Assembly: GCA_002478885.1 (NCBI GenBank)
Contig: DLKC01000057.1
Coordinates: 1 to 64,000, forward strand
Direction: 5' to 3'
DNA length: 64,000 nucleotides
Source of the DNA: Chitinophagaceae bacterium UBA7600
GTDB lineage: Bacteria; Bacteroidota; Bacteroidia; Chitinophagales; Chitinophagaceae
Made by a program: the position numbers and the translations under genes. Shown here in pieces: positions 50,095 to 60,008 of the stretch. How positions within the stretch are numbered: position 1 is the first letter of the stretch; every line of letters begins with the position of its first letter. The notes below the pieces were generated by a model. That model made no database searches. It was not told the DNA's origin and saw only the letters and a program-made list of their open reading frames with translations.

Positions 50095-51372
50095 ATGAAA
50101 GTTTTCAAATTTGGCGGTGCAAGTGTTAACAGTATAGAAAGGATTCAAAATCTCGCAGGCATTATAAAGTTGTACGAAGGCGATAATTTAATGATCATCA
50201 TTTCTGCGATGGGCAAAACCACCAATGCGCTTGAAAAAGTGGTGGAAGCATTCTTTGCAGAACGGCAGCAGGATGCGCTGCAACTTTTCGAAGGCATCAA
50301 AAAACAACACCTTACTACTGCAAAATATCTATTGGTTACCCACTTTAATAGCTGTATTGAACAGCTAAGCGGTTTTTTTACCGAAGTAGAATGGCTGCTG
50401 CACGATAAACCTGTACGTGCTTACGATTATTACTACGACCAGGTGGTTTGCATTGGCGAATTGCTGAGCACCTGCATACTCAGTCATTACCTGAATGAAA
50501 TTGGCATTGCCAACAAATGGGTCGATGTGCGTGACATCATTCGCACCGACGATAATTTCCGCGATGCTAATATTGACTGGGACTACAGTGCTAAAAAAGT
50601 GCTGCAGTTAAAAGAGGCCTGCTTCAACGAAAAAAGTGCCCCCGGCGGCATTTGCATTACCCAGGGTTTTATCGGCTCAACAGATGAAAACGAAAGCACC
50701 ACGCTCGGGCGGGAAGGAAGCGATTATACAGCCGCAATTTTCGCCAACTTACTGGATGCCGAAAGCCAGACCATCTGGAAAGATGTGGAAGCAGTAATGA
50801 GCGCCGATCCCAAACAATTTCCAGACGCACAGGTAATACACGAGCTTAGTTTCGATGAAGTGATCGAAATGGCCTACTACGGTGCACAAGTAATACATCC
50901 CAAAACAATTAAACCGTTGCAGAACAAAGGCATTCCCTTACAGGTAAAATGTTTCCTCGACCCATCACTGCCGGGCACCGTTATCTACAAGAAAAAAATA
51001 AAGCATTTACCTCCCATCGTTATCATCAAAGAAAACCAGGCATTGATGCATTTGCACAGCCAGGATTTTTCTTTCGTTGGCGAAAAACCAATGAGCCGCT
51101 TGTACGAGCTCTTCGCACACATAAAAATAAGGCCCAACCTTTTACAATCAGGTGCAATCAGCCTGCAAGTATGCCTCGATGACAAACCCGAAAAAATTGA
51201 CCAGCTTGCCGCGGAAGCAAGCAGCATATTCGATGTACAGGTAGAGAAAGGGCTAAGCCTTCTTACGATACGGCACTTCAACGAGCCATTGCTCAATAAA
51301 ATGACCGAAGGCAAAACCATTGTATTAAAACAACAGGACAGGGAAACAGTGCAGGTATTGTATGCCTCATAG
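50095..51372 (+). CDS. lysC: Aspartate kinase
   Basis: Phosphorylates aspartate, the first step towards lysine, threonine and methionine. The 425-residue monofunctional enzyme begins KVFKFGGASVNS (usual KFGGTSV), then IIISAMGKTTNALEKV, the substrate region TLGREGSDYTAAIFANLLDA and WKDVEAVMSADP. The C-terminal 130 residues hold divergent ACT domains (IVIIKENQALMHLHSQDFSF, IRPNLLQSGAISLQVCLDD) for feedback control. No homoserine dehydrogenase part is fused. It is a single-gene unit. Confidence 0.93.
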   Translation: MKVFKFGGASVNSIERIQNLAGIIKLYEGDNLMIIISAMGKTTNALEKVVEAFFAERQQDALQLFEGIKKQHLTTAKYLLVTHFNSCIEQLSGFFTEVEWLLHDKPVRAYDYYYDQVVCIGELLSTCILSHYLNEIGIANKWVDVRDIIRTDDNFRDANIDWDYSAKKVLQLKEACFNEKSAPGGICITQGFIGSTDENESTTLGREGSDYTAAIFANLLDAESQTIWKDVEAVMSADPKQFPDAQVIHELSFDEVIEMAYYGAQVIHPKTIKPLQNKGIPLQVKCFLDPSLPGTVIYKKKIKHLPPIVIIKENQALMHLHSQDFSFVGEKPMSRLYELFAHIKIRPNLLQSGAISLQVCLDDKPEKIDQLAAEASSIFDVQVEKGLSLLTIRHFNEPLLNKMTEGKTIVLKQQDRETVQVLYAS

Positions 51373-51410
51373 CCAAAACCTCTCTCCTGATAAAAATATG
51401 CGTAGGGTCA

Positions 51411-51463
51411 TTAACCGGTCATTTGTTTTTTGTGGCATCGGCCCTTGCGTCGCACTCTTGTAC
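51411..51463 (-). repeat. Dispersed intergenic element, copy 22
   Basis: Reverse; T-run then GTGGCATCGGCCC, core TTGCGTCGCAC (51445-51455), tail TCTTGTAC. Left arm of the clearest inverted pair in the window. Confidence 0.85.
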
Positions 51464-51589
51464 TTTCAGTTTTTATGGCAGCAAAAAAATCACTGTGGAG
51501 CAATTGAATGTGGCGGCGATCGGGCGAATCCGCGATCCTTGATAATTTTTGTGGCAGTTCAGGAAGATGCCCGACGTTATACCGTTGAA

Positions 51590-51635
51590 CGTAGTGCGAC
51601 GCAACAGCCGATGCCACGAAGCGCTGATGCCAGCG
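51590..51635 (+). repeat. Dispersed intergenic element, copy 23
   Basis: Forward; core GTGCGACGCAA (51594-51604) then CAGCCGATGCCAC. Its 24 bases match the reverse complement of copy 22 (51432-51455) at 22 positions. Ends 13 bp from the chitinase stop. Confidence 0.85.
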
Positions 51636-51647
51636 TCAAAAAATTCG

Positions 51648-52784
51648 CTACCTGGCCGAAACGTATCCAAATTCATTTGCAATCACTTTTAGGAGGTATT
51701 CCTTTTTGTCGCTCGAATATTCCCAGAACATAGCTCCGCCGAGATGGTGATCTTTTACATAATTGCATTTCATCTTTACAGAAGTTTCATCATCGTAAGA
51801 AATGAAAATCTTTTTGTCGGCATTGAAAAGATATGGCGCCTGTGCAGCCTCATCCCAGTAACGCACAAAACCACTTTTGCTTTCAAGACTGTCTTTGATA
51901 CGCGTAAAGCCGCCACCCCTTGCAGGCCCAACTGCTTTGGCATAAAGCCCGTTGTTATCAGAGGTTGCCATTTGCCAGCCTTTGCCATAAAAGGCCATGC
52001 CGATAACGATCTTTTGCGAAGGCACGCCCGCAGCCAGGAAAGCTTTGATTGATTTGTCGGCAGAGTACCGCGACGTATCGTTACCGGAACCAAACAGGTT
52101 TGTATGGTGACCGGAGATACTATCGCTGCCGTCGGCATAATCGTAACTCATAACATTGATATAATCACAATACTGCGCAACCTTATCCATTTCAGTGTGG
52201 GCGATATAATCATAAGACCCACCCACCGCCGTCGTTACAAAATAAGTTTGATGCGTACGCTTTGCAAGTTCATCGAGACCAGAACGCAGTTCTTTAAAAA
52301 GTAGAGTGTAGTGGCCTTTATCTTCGGGCCGGTACACATTGCTGTCGCCCTGCATACCCGGGTACTCCCAATCGATATCGATGCCATCGAGCTTATATGC
52401 TGCAACAATATTAACCGCACTTTCAGCAAAGTTTTTTCTTGATGTGTCAGTTAGTGTCGCGTCTGAAAAGTTTTTGCTCCACGTCCACCCGCCAATAGAG
52501 ATAAGGATTTTGATTGCCGGGTTTCTTTGTTTCAACTCAACCAGTTTACGCAGGTTAATTGTATCTGTTGCTTCGTTGTGCAACCAGGCACGGTTGTCTT
52601 TTATATCGACAAAGGCATAGTTGATATGTGATAGCCTTACTGCATCCACCGATTCAACATCAGCGATGCCGCGATAACCGCCGACATAGCCGATGATTAC
52701 GGGCTTTGCATGGGAAGTGTTTTGGTGCGTTACAGAACAGGCAGCCATAAAAAACGGTAGCGGGAATAAAATATATTTTCTCAT
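51648..52784 (-). CDS. GH18 family chitinase-like lipoprotein
   Basis: A 378-residue glycoside hydrolase family 18 enzyme. A lipoprotein signal, MRKYILFPLPFFMAACSV, gives Cys16, so it is tethered to a membrane. The barrel shows VIGYVGGYRGI, ILISIGGWTWSKNFSDA (the SxGG motif) and the catalytic LDGIDIDWEYPG (DxxDxDxE, with Glu as acid). INVMSYDYADG and GGAMFWEYSSDKK follow in family order. Substrates should be chitin or chitin-like N-acetylglucosamine polymers. The longer frame from 52811 is rejected for lack of a signal at its start. It is divergent from the HGSNAT-like/porin pair. Confidence 0.93.
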   Translation of the reverse strand: MRKYILFPLPFFMAACSVTHQNTSHAKPVIIGYVGGYRGIADVESVDAVRLSHINYAFVDIKDNRAWLHNEATDTINLRKLVELKQRNPAIKILISIGGWTWSKNFSDATLTDTSRKNFAESAVNIVAAYKLDGIDIDWEYPGMQGDSNVYRPEDKGHYTLLFKELRSGLDELAKRTHQTYFVTTAVGGSYDYIAHTEMDKVAQYCDYINVMSYDYADGSDSISGHHTNLFGSGNDTSRYSADKSIKAFLAAGVPSQKIVIGMAFYGKGWQMATSDNNGLYAKAVGPARGGGFTRIKDSLESKSGFVRYWDEAAQAPYLFNADKKIFISYDDETSVKMKCNYVKDHHLGGAMFWEYSSDKKEYLLKVIANEFGYVSAR

Positions 52785-52886
52785 TGCGGTGATTGTATCT
52801 TTTAAGTACATAATCAGGAAAGCAATTTAGCATTAAACAAATTGTTTTACATTCACTTTTACATAGACGAACCAAACTTCCTGACG

Positions 52887-54080
52887 ATGCAACTGAATAA
52901 ATTAAGCACGCAAAGAATTCTTTCCATCGATGCGTTGCGTGGCATCACTATTCTCGTAATGATCTTTGTAAATGAACTTGCCGGCATGCGCGACATTCCT
53001 CAATGGATGAGGCACATGCCCGCCGATGTTGACGCCATGAGCTTTGTAGACGTAGTGTTCCCTGGTTTTCTTTTTATTGTAGGCATGTCTATACCATTTG
53101 CATTGAACAACCGCATTGCCAAAGGTGACAGTTTTATGCAATTACAGCAGCATATTTTGTTTCGCTCGCTTGGCTTGCTGGTGCTTGGCTTTTTCATGGT
53201 AAATGCAGAAGAGGGCATTGACGCGGCAGCAACCGGTATATCTCTGAATGTATGGTCGCTGTTATTCTTCGCCGCCGTAATCATGATATGGAAAGTGTAT
53301 AAGACCAATAACAAGACGCTTGTTTATATATTAAAGGCTGCAGGCTTTGTGATCTTGTTTGTGTTGGCCTTTATTTTTCGTAACGAAAAAGGAGAGCCGG
53401 TTTCACCACATTGGTGGGGTATACTCGGGCTCATCGGATGGGCCTACCTTTACTCCTGCATTATTTACCAGTTATGCAGGGGTAATGTTCCGGTGCTCAT
53501 TTTCTTTATTGCTTTTTGCACTGCATGGTATGCAGCAGGTCATGCCGGGTTTGTAAAAGATAGCGCATCGCTGCAATGGATCGCAACACAAAGCGGCAAT
53601 GCGGCACACACTTCAGTTGCTTTATGTGGCATGGTAGTTTCTCTTTTGTTTTTTGATGAGAAAAAAGCAACGGTCATTTCCCGGAGATATTTGCAGGTAA
53701 TAATTTTTATTGCAGCATTGTTTATCGCCGGCTACTTCCTCAGGCCATTTTTTCATATCTCCAAAATATACGCAACCCCCACCTGGTGTTTGTGGAGTGC
53801 TGGTTTTTGCAGCATCATCTTTTGTTCTTTATACTGGCTTATCGATATAAAAAAGATGCAGGGCTGGACGAACTTCTTCAAGCCGGCTGCATCCAATCCT
53901 TTACTAACCTATATTATCCCTGATATCATTTACTACCTCACCGCTTTACTCTCCATTTCTTTATGGCCGGAGAGTTTAAGCTATGGCATACCAGGCATAT
54001 GCTTCTCTTTGTTTTTTGCTGTAGCCGTTATGGGCGTGGTGATATTGCTGAATAAGATGCACCTGAGATTGCAGTTGTAA
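52887..54080 (+). CDS. HGSNAT/DUF5009-like multipass membrane protein
   Basis: A 397-residue protein with ten or more membrane helices. The N-terminus RILSIDALRGITILVMIFVN and FVDVVFPGFLFIVGMSIPFAL are the signature of heparan-alpha-glucosaminide N-acetyltransferase-like proteins (DUF5009/DUF1624 group), which carry acetyl groups across a membrane onto terminal glucosamine. The conserved N-terminal Asp (SIDALRG) and WVNE-like FVNE are present. The ATG at 52887 begins the usual N-terminus. Transport or acetylation of amino sugars would suit the divergent chitinase gene and the porin downstream, but that is inference. Confidence 0.85.
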   Translation: MQLNKLSTQRILSIDALRGITILVMIFVNELAGMRDIPQWMRHMPADVDAMSFVDVVFPGFLFIVGMSIPFALNNRIAKGDSFMQLQQHILFRSLGLLVLGFFMVNAEEGIDAAATGISLNVWSLLFFAAVIMIWKVYKTNNKTLVYILKAAGFVILFVLAFIFRNEKGEPVSPHWWGILGLIGWAYLYSCIIYQLCRGNVPVLIFFIAFCTAWYAAGHAGFVKDSASLQWIATQSGNAAHTSVALCGMVVSLLFFDEKKATVISRRYLQVIIFIAALFIAGYFLRPFFHISKIYATPTWCLWSAGFCSIIFCSLYWLIDIKKMQGWTNFFKPAASNPLLTYIIPDIIYYLTALLSISLWPESLSYGIPGICFSLFFAVAVMGVVILLNKMHLRLQL

Positions 54081-54165
54081 ATATTCTGATTAGGGAAGAC
54101 ACAATGCACTAAGTTTTCACGGGGATAAATTGAACAGGTTTGTTGAACGTCCTAAAAAATGCTGT

Positions 54166-55578
54166 ATGAAACGATATCTCATACCGGTCGCTGTCATCTT
54201 CTTATCCGCATTCTTTACCCGGAATTCAGCGGCGCAGATCATCAGCAACAAAATGTTTTCGCTCGGCACTTACGGCCGTGTTGGTGCAGGCTTCTCTCCT
54301 GCCATAAAAGGGAATATAGGCCGGTCGCTTAATCTCAACGGCATGGGCTCCGTGGGTGGCAGAATGGAGGAAGCCGACTATGCAGAACTGGTTGCCGCCT
54401 TTCATTACAAAACACCAGGCCAAAAAAGTGACACAACGCCTATTAACGTACAGGCAAGAATGGCTATGTATAGCGGTAAAGGACAGTTGATCGGCAATGT
54501 CAACAGCACCAACTATGGCGGTGTTGCATTCGCGCTGCCCGAACTGTATGCCCAGGCTGATCATATCATGGGTTCAAAATGGAGCGCGTGGGTCGGCGCA
54601 AAATTCTTTCGGGGCAACGATGTGCATATTGCCGACTATTATTATTTCGACGACCACAGCAGCCAGGGCTTTGGAGTTACTTATGACAAAACAACACTCG
54701 CCGTTTTGTTTCCCGGTAATATTGATACCAACAGTTCAGTGCCACCAAACTTCTATGTAAGTATTATAGATGGTACGCCACGCGCCGGTCTACGCGGCAG
54801 AAGCATGATCGTTGCAGAACAAGTGTTCCCGCTAAACGATAACCGGCAAACGTTAAAGTTGCTTGCAGAGTTTCATCACCTCGCAGATGCAAGCGCTGAA
54901 GACACTGCCACCGCTTTTAATTATCCGTCCGCCGGTGGATGGGTGGCGGGGGCTCAATTAGTAAGTACGTTAAGCACCAAAATCACCGGTTCATTTAACC
55001 AGGCAGCCATTCGCTACGGCCATGGTATTGCCAATGGCGGTGATGGTGGTAATACAAGGACATGGCTCACCTATGGGGCACCGGATCTTGCCACCAATAA
55101 ATTCAGCACGGCCTACTCCTTTACCATGGTCGACCATTTTCTGCTCAACTTAAGTCCCAAATACAGTCTCAACGGCTACGGTATATTCACCAACAGTCAC
55201 GGCGCTGCCGCAAGTCACAACAAGGCGCCAGATTATTTCGGCCGCGAAATATTCAACCGCAAAACAGAATGGGCAATCGGCGTTCGCAATTTCTGGTATA
55301 TAACCAACTGGTTCCACCTTATCACCGAATTGCACTATGCTAACCGCAAAGACGGTAGCCAGGACGCCGCCGCCATGACCAAATTTTCAATTGTGCCAAC
55401 CATCGTTCCTACGGCAAAAGCAGATCCATGGGCGCGTCCGCATTTGCGGCTGATCTATTCGGTGGCTAAGTACAATCAATTTGCGGCAGACAATGAATAT
55501 TCGCCTTTTCTCAAGGAGACCGGTCCTAAAAAATGGGGGCAGTATATCGGTGTAAGAGCCGAATGGTGGTTATTTTAA
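54166..55578 (+). CDS. Maltoporin-like (LamB family) carbohydrate porin
   Basis: A 470-residue outer-membrane beta-barrel. The signal peptide is MKRYLIPVAVIFLSAFFTRN (cleavage near SAAQ). The rest alternates short strands and loops with many aromatic residues. FSLGTYGRVGAGFSPA at the N-terminus and FRGNDVHIADYYYFDDHS match the LamB/maltoporin pattern (DVHM-D-YYW), and the protein ends with an aromatic barrel strand RAEWWLF. It should let oligosaccharides diffuse across the outer membrane. Upstream by 85 bp is the HGSNAT-like gene; with the chitinase gene this looks like a small glycan-use locus without a SusC/D pair. Confidence 0.87.
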   Translation: MKRYLIPVAVIFLSAFFTRNSAAQIISNKMFSLGTYGRVGAGFSPAIKGNIGRSLNLNGMGSVGGRMEEADYAELVAAFHYKTPGQKSDTTPINVQARMAMYSGKGQLIGNVNSTNYGGVAFALPELYAQADHIMGSKWSAWVGAKFFRGNDVHIADYYYFDDHSSQGFGVTYDKTTLAVLFPGNIDTNSSVPPNFYVSIIDGTPRAGLRGRSMIVAEQVFPLNDNRQTLKLLAEFHHLADASAEDTATAFNYPSAGGWVAGAQLVSTLSTKITGSFNQAAIRYGHGIANGGDGGNTRTWLTYGAPDLATNKFSTAYSFTMVDHFLLNLSPKYSLNGYGIFTNSHGAAASHNKAPDYFGREIFNRKTEWAIGVRNFWYITNWFHLITELHYANRKDGSQDAAAMTKFSIVPTIVPTAKADPWARPHLRLIYSVAKYNQFAADNEYSPFLKETGPKKWGQYIGVRAEWWLF

Positions 55579-55584
55579 TGCTGT

Positions 55585-55639
55585 CTTTTGTGGGCCCGGC
55601 GCTGGCATTAAAGGCATCGTCCCTTGCGTCGCACCCTTC
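55585..55639 (-). repeat. Dispersed intergenic element, copy 24
   Basis: Reverse; starts 7 bp after the porin stop with CTTTTGTGGGCCCGGCGC, then AAGGCATCG, core TTGCGTCGCAC (55624-55634). The rest of the 367-bp gap 55579-55945 shows nothing I can name. Confidence 0.85.
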
Positions 55640-55945
55640 AGCTGCTGTTATGCCATGGAACAGCAACAACATTCAAAATATAACGCATCATAACGTTTAT
55701 CAAACATTAACCAACAGGATATCGTAACACAATAAAGGCGCAGGCAAAACAATGATCGCAGCACAGGATTTAGTTGCTGTTAAGCAACGATAGTCAACGG
55801 TAACAAGCATTTGTTGTCACAAAAAACGCTACAGCTTTTTGCCGCTTCTGCAAAGGTTGTTTACCCTGTTCTGAGGGCAATTTATTTTGGTAACCCACAG
55901 CAATTTCTTTAGTTTTAAAAAAACAACCTGAAAAATATCGCTACT

Positions 55946-58900
55946 GTGAACACCAATTATCACTTTCTTTCCGGTGGTGGAGAGATGGGTACACTTATCC
56001 GTGCAAAAGACTGGGGCAGCACCGCCCTGGGAGACCCATCAACCTGGCCTCAAAGCCTGCGCACCATGGTTTCCGTTATGCTCGACAACCCGTTTGGGAT
56101 GTACATAGCATGGGGAACAGAATATATACAACTTTACAACGATGGCTACCGCCCCATATTAGGCTCCACCAAACACCCCGGCGCACTTGGTATAAGCACC
56201 AGGGAAACTTTCACTGAAATATGGCACATCATAGGGCCTATGTTTAACGATGTAATGCAAGGTAAGGCCGTTGGCTTCCCCGATTTTATGCTGCCGCTTA
56301 ACAGAAACGGCTTTACAGAGGAATGTTACTTCGACTTTTCCTACAGCCCCATTCGTAAAGAAAACGGCGAAGTAGGCGGAGTGTTGGTTACAGTAACCGA
56401 GACCACTAACAAAAAGAGGGCAGAAGACGCCCTTATACAGAGTAAAGAAGAGCTCGAATTTGCCATAGAAGCGGCAAAGTTGGGCACATGGGATTACAAC
56501 CTCTCCAGCAGAAAACTTACCGCCAACAACAGGCTTAAGGCATGGTTCGGCTTGCCGCCTGAAGCGGAAATAAAATTGGATTACACCCTTGACCTTATTT
56601 CGGAAAAGGATCGTCAAAAAGTTATAAATACCATGAGGGCAGCACTCGATCAAGATGCCGGCGGCCAGTACGAAGTCGACTGCAGCATAACGCAGCCCGG
56701 GACTCAAAAAGAAATGATTTTGCATGCCAAAGGAAAAGCCTGGTTCAATGAAGACAAAATCGCTTATCGCTTTACAGGCACGCTTGAAGATGTAACAGAA
56801 CAGGTAAAAACCCGCCGAAAAATAGAAGAAACTGATAAGCGTTTTCGCACAACCGTGCAACAGGCCCCTGTGGGCATTACCATTTTGCGTGGCCCGCAAT
56901 ACCTTGTGGAAATGGCCAACGATGCATACCTGCGGTTGGTAGACAGGAGAGAAGCAGACATTGTTGGTATGCCCTTGTTCGATGCATTGCCAGAGGTCAA
57001 GGAAACCGTGCAGGGTTTACTCAAGGACGTAATAAGCACCGGTATCCCTTTTCATGGCACAGAATACCCTGTGCCAGTTAAACGTTATGGCAAAAGTGAA
57101 ATGTCTTATTTCGATTTCCTGTATCATCCCCTCAGAGAAGAAAATGGCGACATCTCCGGCATTATTGTAACGGTAACAGATGTAACAGGGAAAGTGGAAG
57201 CAAGGATCACTGCCGAGAGCAAAGAAAAAGAATTCAGGCAACTGGCCGATTGCTTGCCGGAACTTGTATGGACCACCGATAATAAGGGAAACCAGACTTT
57301 CGCCTCGCAGCGTTGGAAAGAGTTTACAGGGCTCGATCCATATGATCAAAATACTTTTGAAAAAATGCTTCATCCTGACGATCTGCAAAATATCACGACC
57401 CATTGGGCCGCCTGTCTCGCAAGCGGCGATATTTATAAAACGCAGGTAAGGTTAAAAAATAAAAACGGCGCCTATCAATGGTTTTATGTACACGGTGAAC
57501 CGGTGAAAAACGAACGCGGTGAAATTGAGAAATGGATCGGCTCTTTCACCAACTTTAGCGAACAGAAAAAAGCGGAACAAGAATTGCTCGAAGCGCTGGT
57601 GAGAATTGAAGAAAGCGAATCGAGGTTCAGGATTGTTGCCAACACAGTGCCCGTGCTAATATGGATGGCCACCCCCGACAAACTAAGGTACTTCTTCAAT
57701 AAAGCCTGGCTGGTGTACACGGGGCACAACGTAGACCAAGAGATGGGAAATGGATGGGTCGCAGGCGTACATCCCGATGATATGGCTAAGTATATGGAGA
57801 TACATGATAATGCATTCGAACAGCAGAAAGAATACCAGTTGGAATACCGCCTCAAAAGGCATGACGGAAAATATCGGTGGATATCTGCCAGGGGTGTGCC
57901 TCGGTTCAATGCCAAAGGGATTTTCGAAGGTTTTATAGGGGCATGCATGGATATTCATGAACAGATCGTTTACCAACAGAAACTGAAAGAAAATGAAGAG
58001 AAACTGAACATTATTATTGAAGCCAGCGAATTGGGCAACTGGGAATTGAATTTGCGAACAGCACATGTAATCTATTCTGACAGGTACCTGGAAATACTTG
58101 GGTATAACAAAGGCGCTGTTTTAACCCACCAGGAAATTTTAACCCGTCTCCACCCTGATGATCTTAGAACCAGGGAGTTGGCCTTTAAAACCTCTTTCGA
58201 AACCGGCCAGCTGCAATATGAATCCAGGATACTCTGGCCCGATGGCTCTCTCCACTGGATCGAAGGCAAGGGAAAAGTCTTCTTTGATGAACAGGGGAAA
58301 CCCGCTAAAATGATTGGCACGGTCGGCGATATCACGGAAGAAAAAAATTACCAGCAACGGTTAATAGAACGAGAAGAAAAATTCCGCCTGCTCGCCAATT
58401 CAATGCCCCAGCATATATGGACGGCCACTACAGACGGCCACCTGAACTATTATAACCAGTCAGTATTTGACTACAGCGGGTTAACCCCGGAACAAATGAA
58501 TAAAGAAGGCTGGTTACAAATCGTACACCCCGATGACAGGGATGCAAACATTGCTGCATGGACAAGGTCGGTAACCACCGGTGAAGATTTTTTATTTGAG
58601 CACCGCTTTCGCCGTTACGACGGCGAATACCGTTGGCAGCTAAGCCGCGCTATTCCCCAAAAAGATGCTGTGGGCAACATACAGATGTGGGTGGGCTCCA
58701 GCACTGACATACAGGACATCAAAGAGCAGGAACAACAAAAGGACTATTTCATCAGCATGGCCAGCCATGAATTGAAAACACCCGTTACTTCCATTAAAGG
58801 ATATGTTCAGATTTTGCTATCCGTCTATTCAAAAACCGAAGACACCATCCTGCTGAATTCCTTAAACAGCATCGAACGGCAGATCGCGATACTCACCAAA

Positions 58901-59410
58901 CTCATTACAGAATTACTTGACGTTTCCAAGATCAAATCTGGCGGACTTCATTTCGACAAAACATCTTTCGACCTTAAAAAACTGGTGCACGAAGTGGCGG
59001 AAGAAATGAACCTGATAAATCCGAGACATAAAATAATTGTTTCAATTGAAAGCAGTGCAACGGTAAACGCAGACCGCGACCGCATTGGCCAGGTGCTGAT
59101 TAACTTTCTTACCAATGCGGTTAAGTATGCGCCCGGTTCAGACACTATACTCATCAAAAGCTTTATTGAAAACAACTACGTCGTGGTCTCCGTCGAAGAC
59201 TTCGGTATCGGTATCAGCAAAAAAGACCTGGCAAGAATATTCGAACGTTTTTATCGTGTCGAAGGCAAAAATGAGAATACGTTTCCAGGCTTCGGCATTG
59301 GCCTTTTCATTGCTGCTGAGATTATCCAGCGACATAACGGTAAAATAGCCGTAAAGAGTGAACCTGGGAAAGGATCAACATTTTCTTTTATGCTCCCCAT
59401 TGATTTATGA
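55946..59410 (+). CDS. Seven-PAS-domain sensor histidine kinase
   Basis: A 1154-residue soluble kinase starting at a GTG. I count seven PAS/PAC units in order, starting near residues 45, 170, 300, 430, 560, 690 and 810. Examples are RFRTTVQQAPVGITILRGPQ, FRQLADCLPELVWTTDNKGN and FRLLANSMPQHIWTATTDGH. The kinase core begins near residue 925 with the H-box FISMASHELKTPVTSIKGYV; N-box LINFLTNAVKYAP, G1 EDFGIGISKKDL, F-box FERFYRV and G2 FGIGLFIAAE follow. No membrane helix or signal peptide is seen. PAS units may bind heme, flavin or metabolites. The receiver gene begins 13 bp downstream, a likely partner. Confidence 0.93.
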   Translation: MNTNYHFLSGGGEMGTLIRAKDWGSTALGDPSTWPQSLRTMVSVMLDNPFGMYIAWGTEYIQLYNDGYRPILGSTKHPGALGISTRETFTEIWHIIGPMFNDVMQGKAVGFPDFMLPLNRNGFTEECYFDFSYSPIRKENGEVGGVLVTVTETTNKKRAEDALIQSKEELEFAIEAAKLGTWDYNLSSRKLTANNRLKAWFGLPPEAEIKLDYTLDLISEKDRQKVINTMRAALDQDAGGQYEVDCSITQPGTQKEMILHAKGKAWFNEDKIAYRFTGTLEDVTEQVKTRRKIEETDKRFRTTVQQAPVGITILRGPQYLVEMANDAYLRLVDRREADIVGMPLFDALPEVKETVQGLLKDVISTGIPFHGTEYPVPVKRYGKSEMSYFDFLYHPLREENGDISGIIVTVTDVTGKVEARITAESKEKEFRQLADCLPELVWTTDNKGNQTFASQRWKEFTGLDPYDQNTFEKMLHPDDLQNITTHWAACLASGDIYKTQVRLKNKNGAYQWFYVHGEPVKNERGEIEKWIGSFTNFSEQKKAEQELLEALVRIEESESRFRIVANTVPVLIWMATPDKLRYFFNKAWLVYTGHNVDQEMGNGWVAGVHPDDMAKYMEIHDNAFEQQKEYQLEYRLKRHDGKYRWISARGVPRFNAKGIFEGFIGACMDIHEQIVYQQKLKENEEKLNIIIEASELGNWELNLRTAHVIYSDRYLEILGYNKGAVLTHQEILTRLHPDDLRTRELAFKTSFETGQLQYESRILWPDGSLHWIEGKGKVFFDEQGKPAKMIGTVGDITEEKNYQQRLIEREEKFRLLANSMPQHIWTATTDGHLNYYNQSVFDYSGLTPEQMNKEGWLQIVHPDDRDANIAAWTRSVTTGEDFLFEHRFRRYDGEYRWQLSRAIPQKDAVGNIQMWVGSSTDIQDIKEQEQQKDYFISMASHELKTPVTSIKGYVQILLSVYSKTEDTILLNSLNSIERQIAILTKLITELLDVSKIKSGGLHFDKTSFDLKKLVHEVAEEMNLINPRHKIIVSIESSATVNADRDRIGQVLINFLTNAVKYAPGSDTILIKSFIENNYVVVSVEDFGIGISKKDLARIFERFYRVEGKNENTFPGFGIGLFIAAEIIQRHNGKIAVKSEPGKGSTFSFMLPIDL

Positions 59411-59423
59411 TGACCTTTGTGTT

Positions 59424-59804
59424 ATGGCAAACAGAAAAAGACATATCCTGATTATTGACGACAATGAAGATATTGTGAACATGATGAGGCTGATGCTGCA
59501 AATGAAAAATTATGACGTTTCTGCACAAATGAGCGTTACCGGTCTGGAAGAAACACTTAACAAAACGTGGCCTGATCTTATTATCATGGATATGCTGCTT
59601 TCCGGCGCCGACGGTCGCGTCGTTTGCCGTTTCTTAAAAGACAGCGACCATTACAACCACATACCGGTGCTCATGATCTCAGCCCATCCGAGCGCAAAAA
59701 AAGAATGCATAGACGCCGGCGCCGACGCCTTTCTTGAAAAGCCCTTCGACATGCAGGAGTTCTTCAATGCAGTCGGCAACACACTCCCTTTAAAACAGGA
59801 TTAA
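59424..59804 (+). CDS. Single-domain response regulator
   Basis: A 126-residue stand-alone receiver domain: HILIIDDNEDIVNMM (acidic pair), phosphoacceptor Asp in LIIMDMLLSGADG, switch Ser in VLMISAHPS, and Lys in FLEKPFD. It has no output domain, so it probably acts by protein contacts or as a phosphate shuttle. The frame is open upstream into the kinase gene; the ATG at 59424 is the natural start and leaves 13 bp after the kinase stop. Paired with the seven-PAS kinase. Confidence 0.92.
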   Translation: MANRKRHILIIDDNEDIVNMMRLMLQMKNYDVSAQMSVTGLEETLNKTWPDLIIMDMLLSGADGRVVCRFLKDSDHYNHIPVLMISAHPSAKKECIDAGADAFLEKPFDMQEFFNAVGNTLPLKQD

Positions 59805-59886
59805 AAAATCGCGATAAAAATATAGCACCGGCCCTAATATTGACGTCAGACCGCAGCGCTTTGCCTTGTTGCCTGCTGGTTCGGCA

Positions 59887-59942
59887 GCACAAGAGCGCGA
59901 CGCAACAAAAGCCGCACAGCGATAAAATGCCCGGACCAAAAG
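59887..59942 (+). repeat. Dispersed intergenic element, copy 25
   Basis: Forward; core GCGCGACGCAA (59895-59905), one base off the common form, and box ATGCCCGGACCAAAAG. Confidence 0.8.
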
Positions 59943-60008
59943 TTTTCCTGCTTTTTCTTTTGGAAATTATTTCCTGCGTTTGCTACATTTAGCTATGCAA
60001 TAAAGCAT

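Noticed and set aside
51411..51635. Integron attC or phage attachment site reading of the inverted 24-bp arms
   Set aside because: No integrase, no cassette array, and the core lacks the attC consensus; the same sequence recurs at 26 unrelated places.
56159..56899. 246-codon ORF antisense to the seven-PAS kinase
   Set aside because: It lies wholly within a well-supported gene and its Cys/Phe-rich product has no family pattern; it is a shadow of codon bias.
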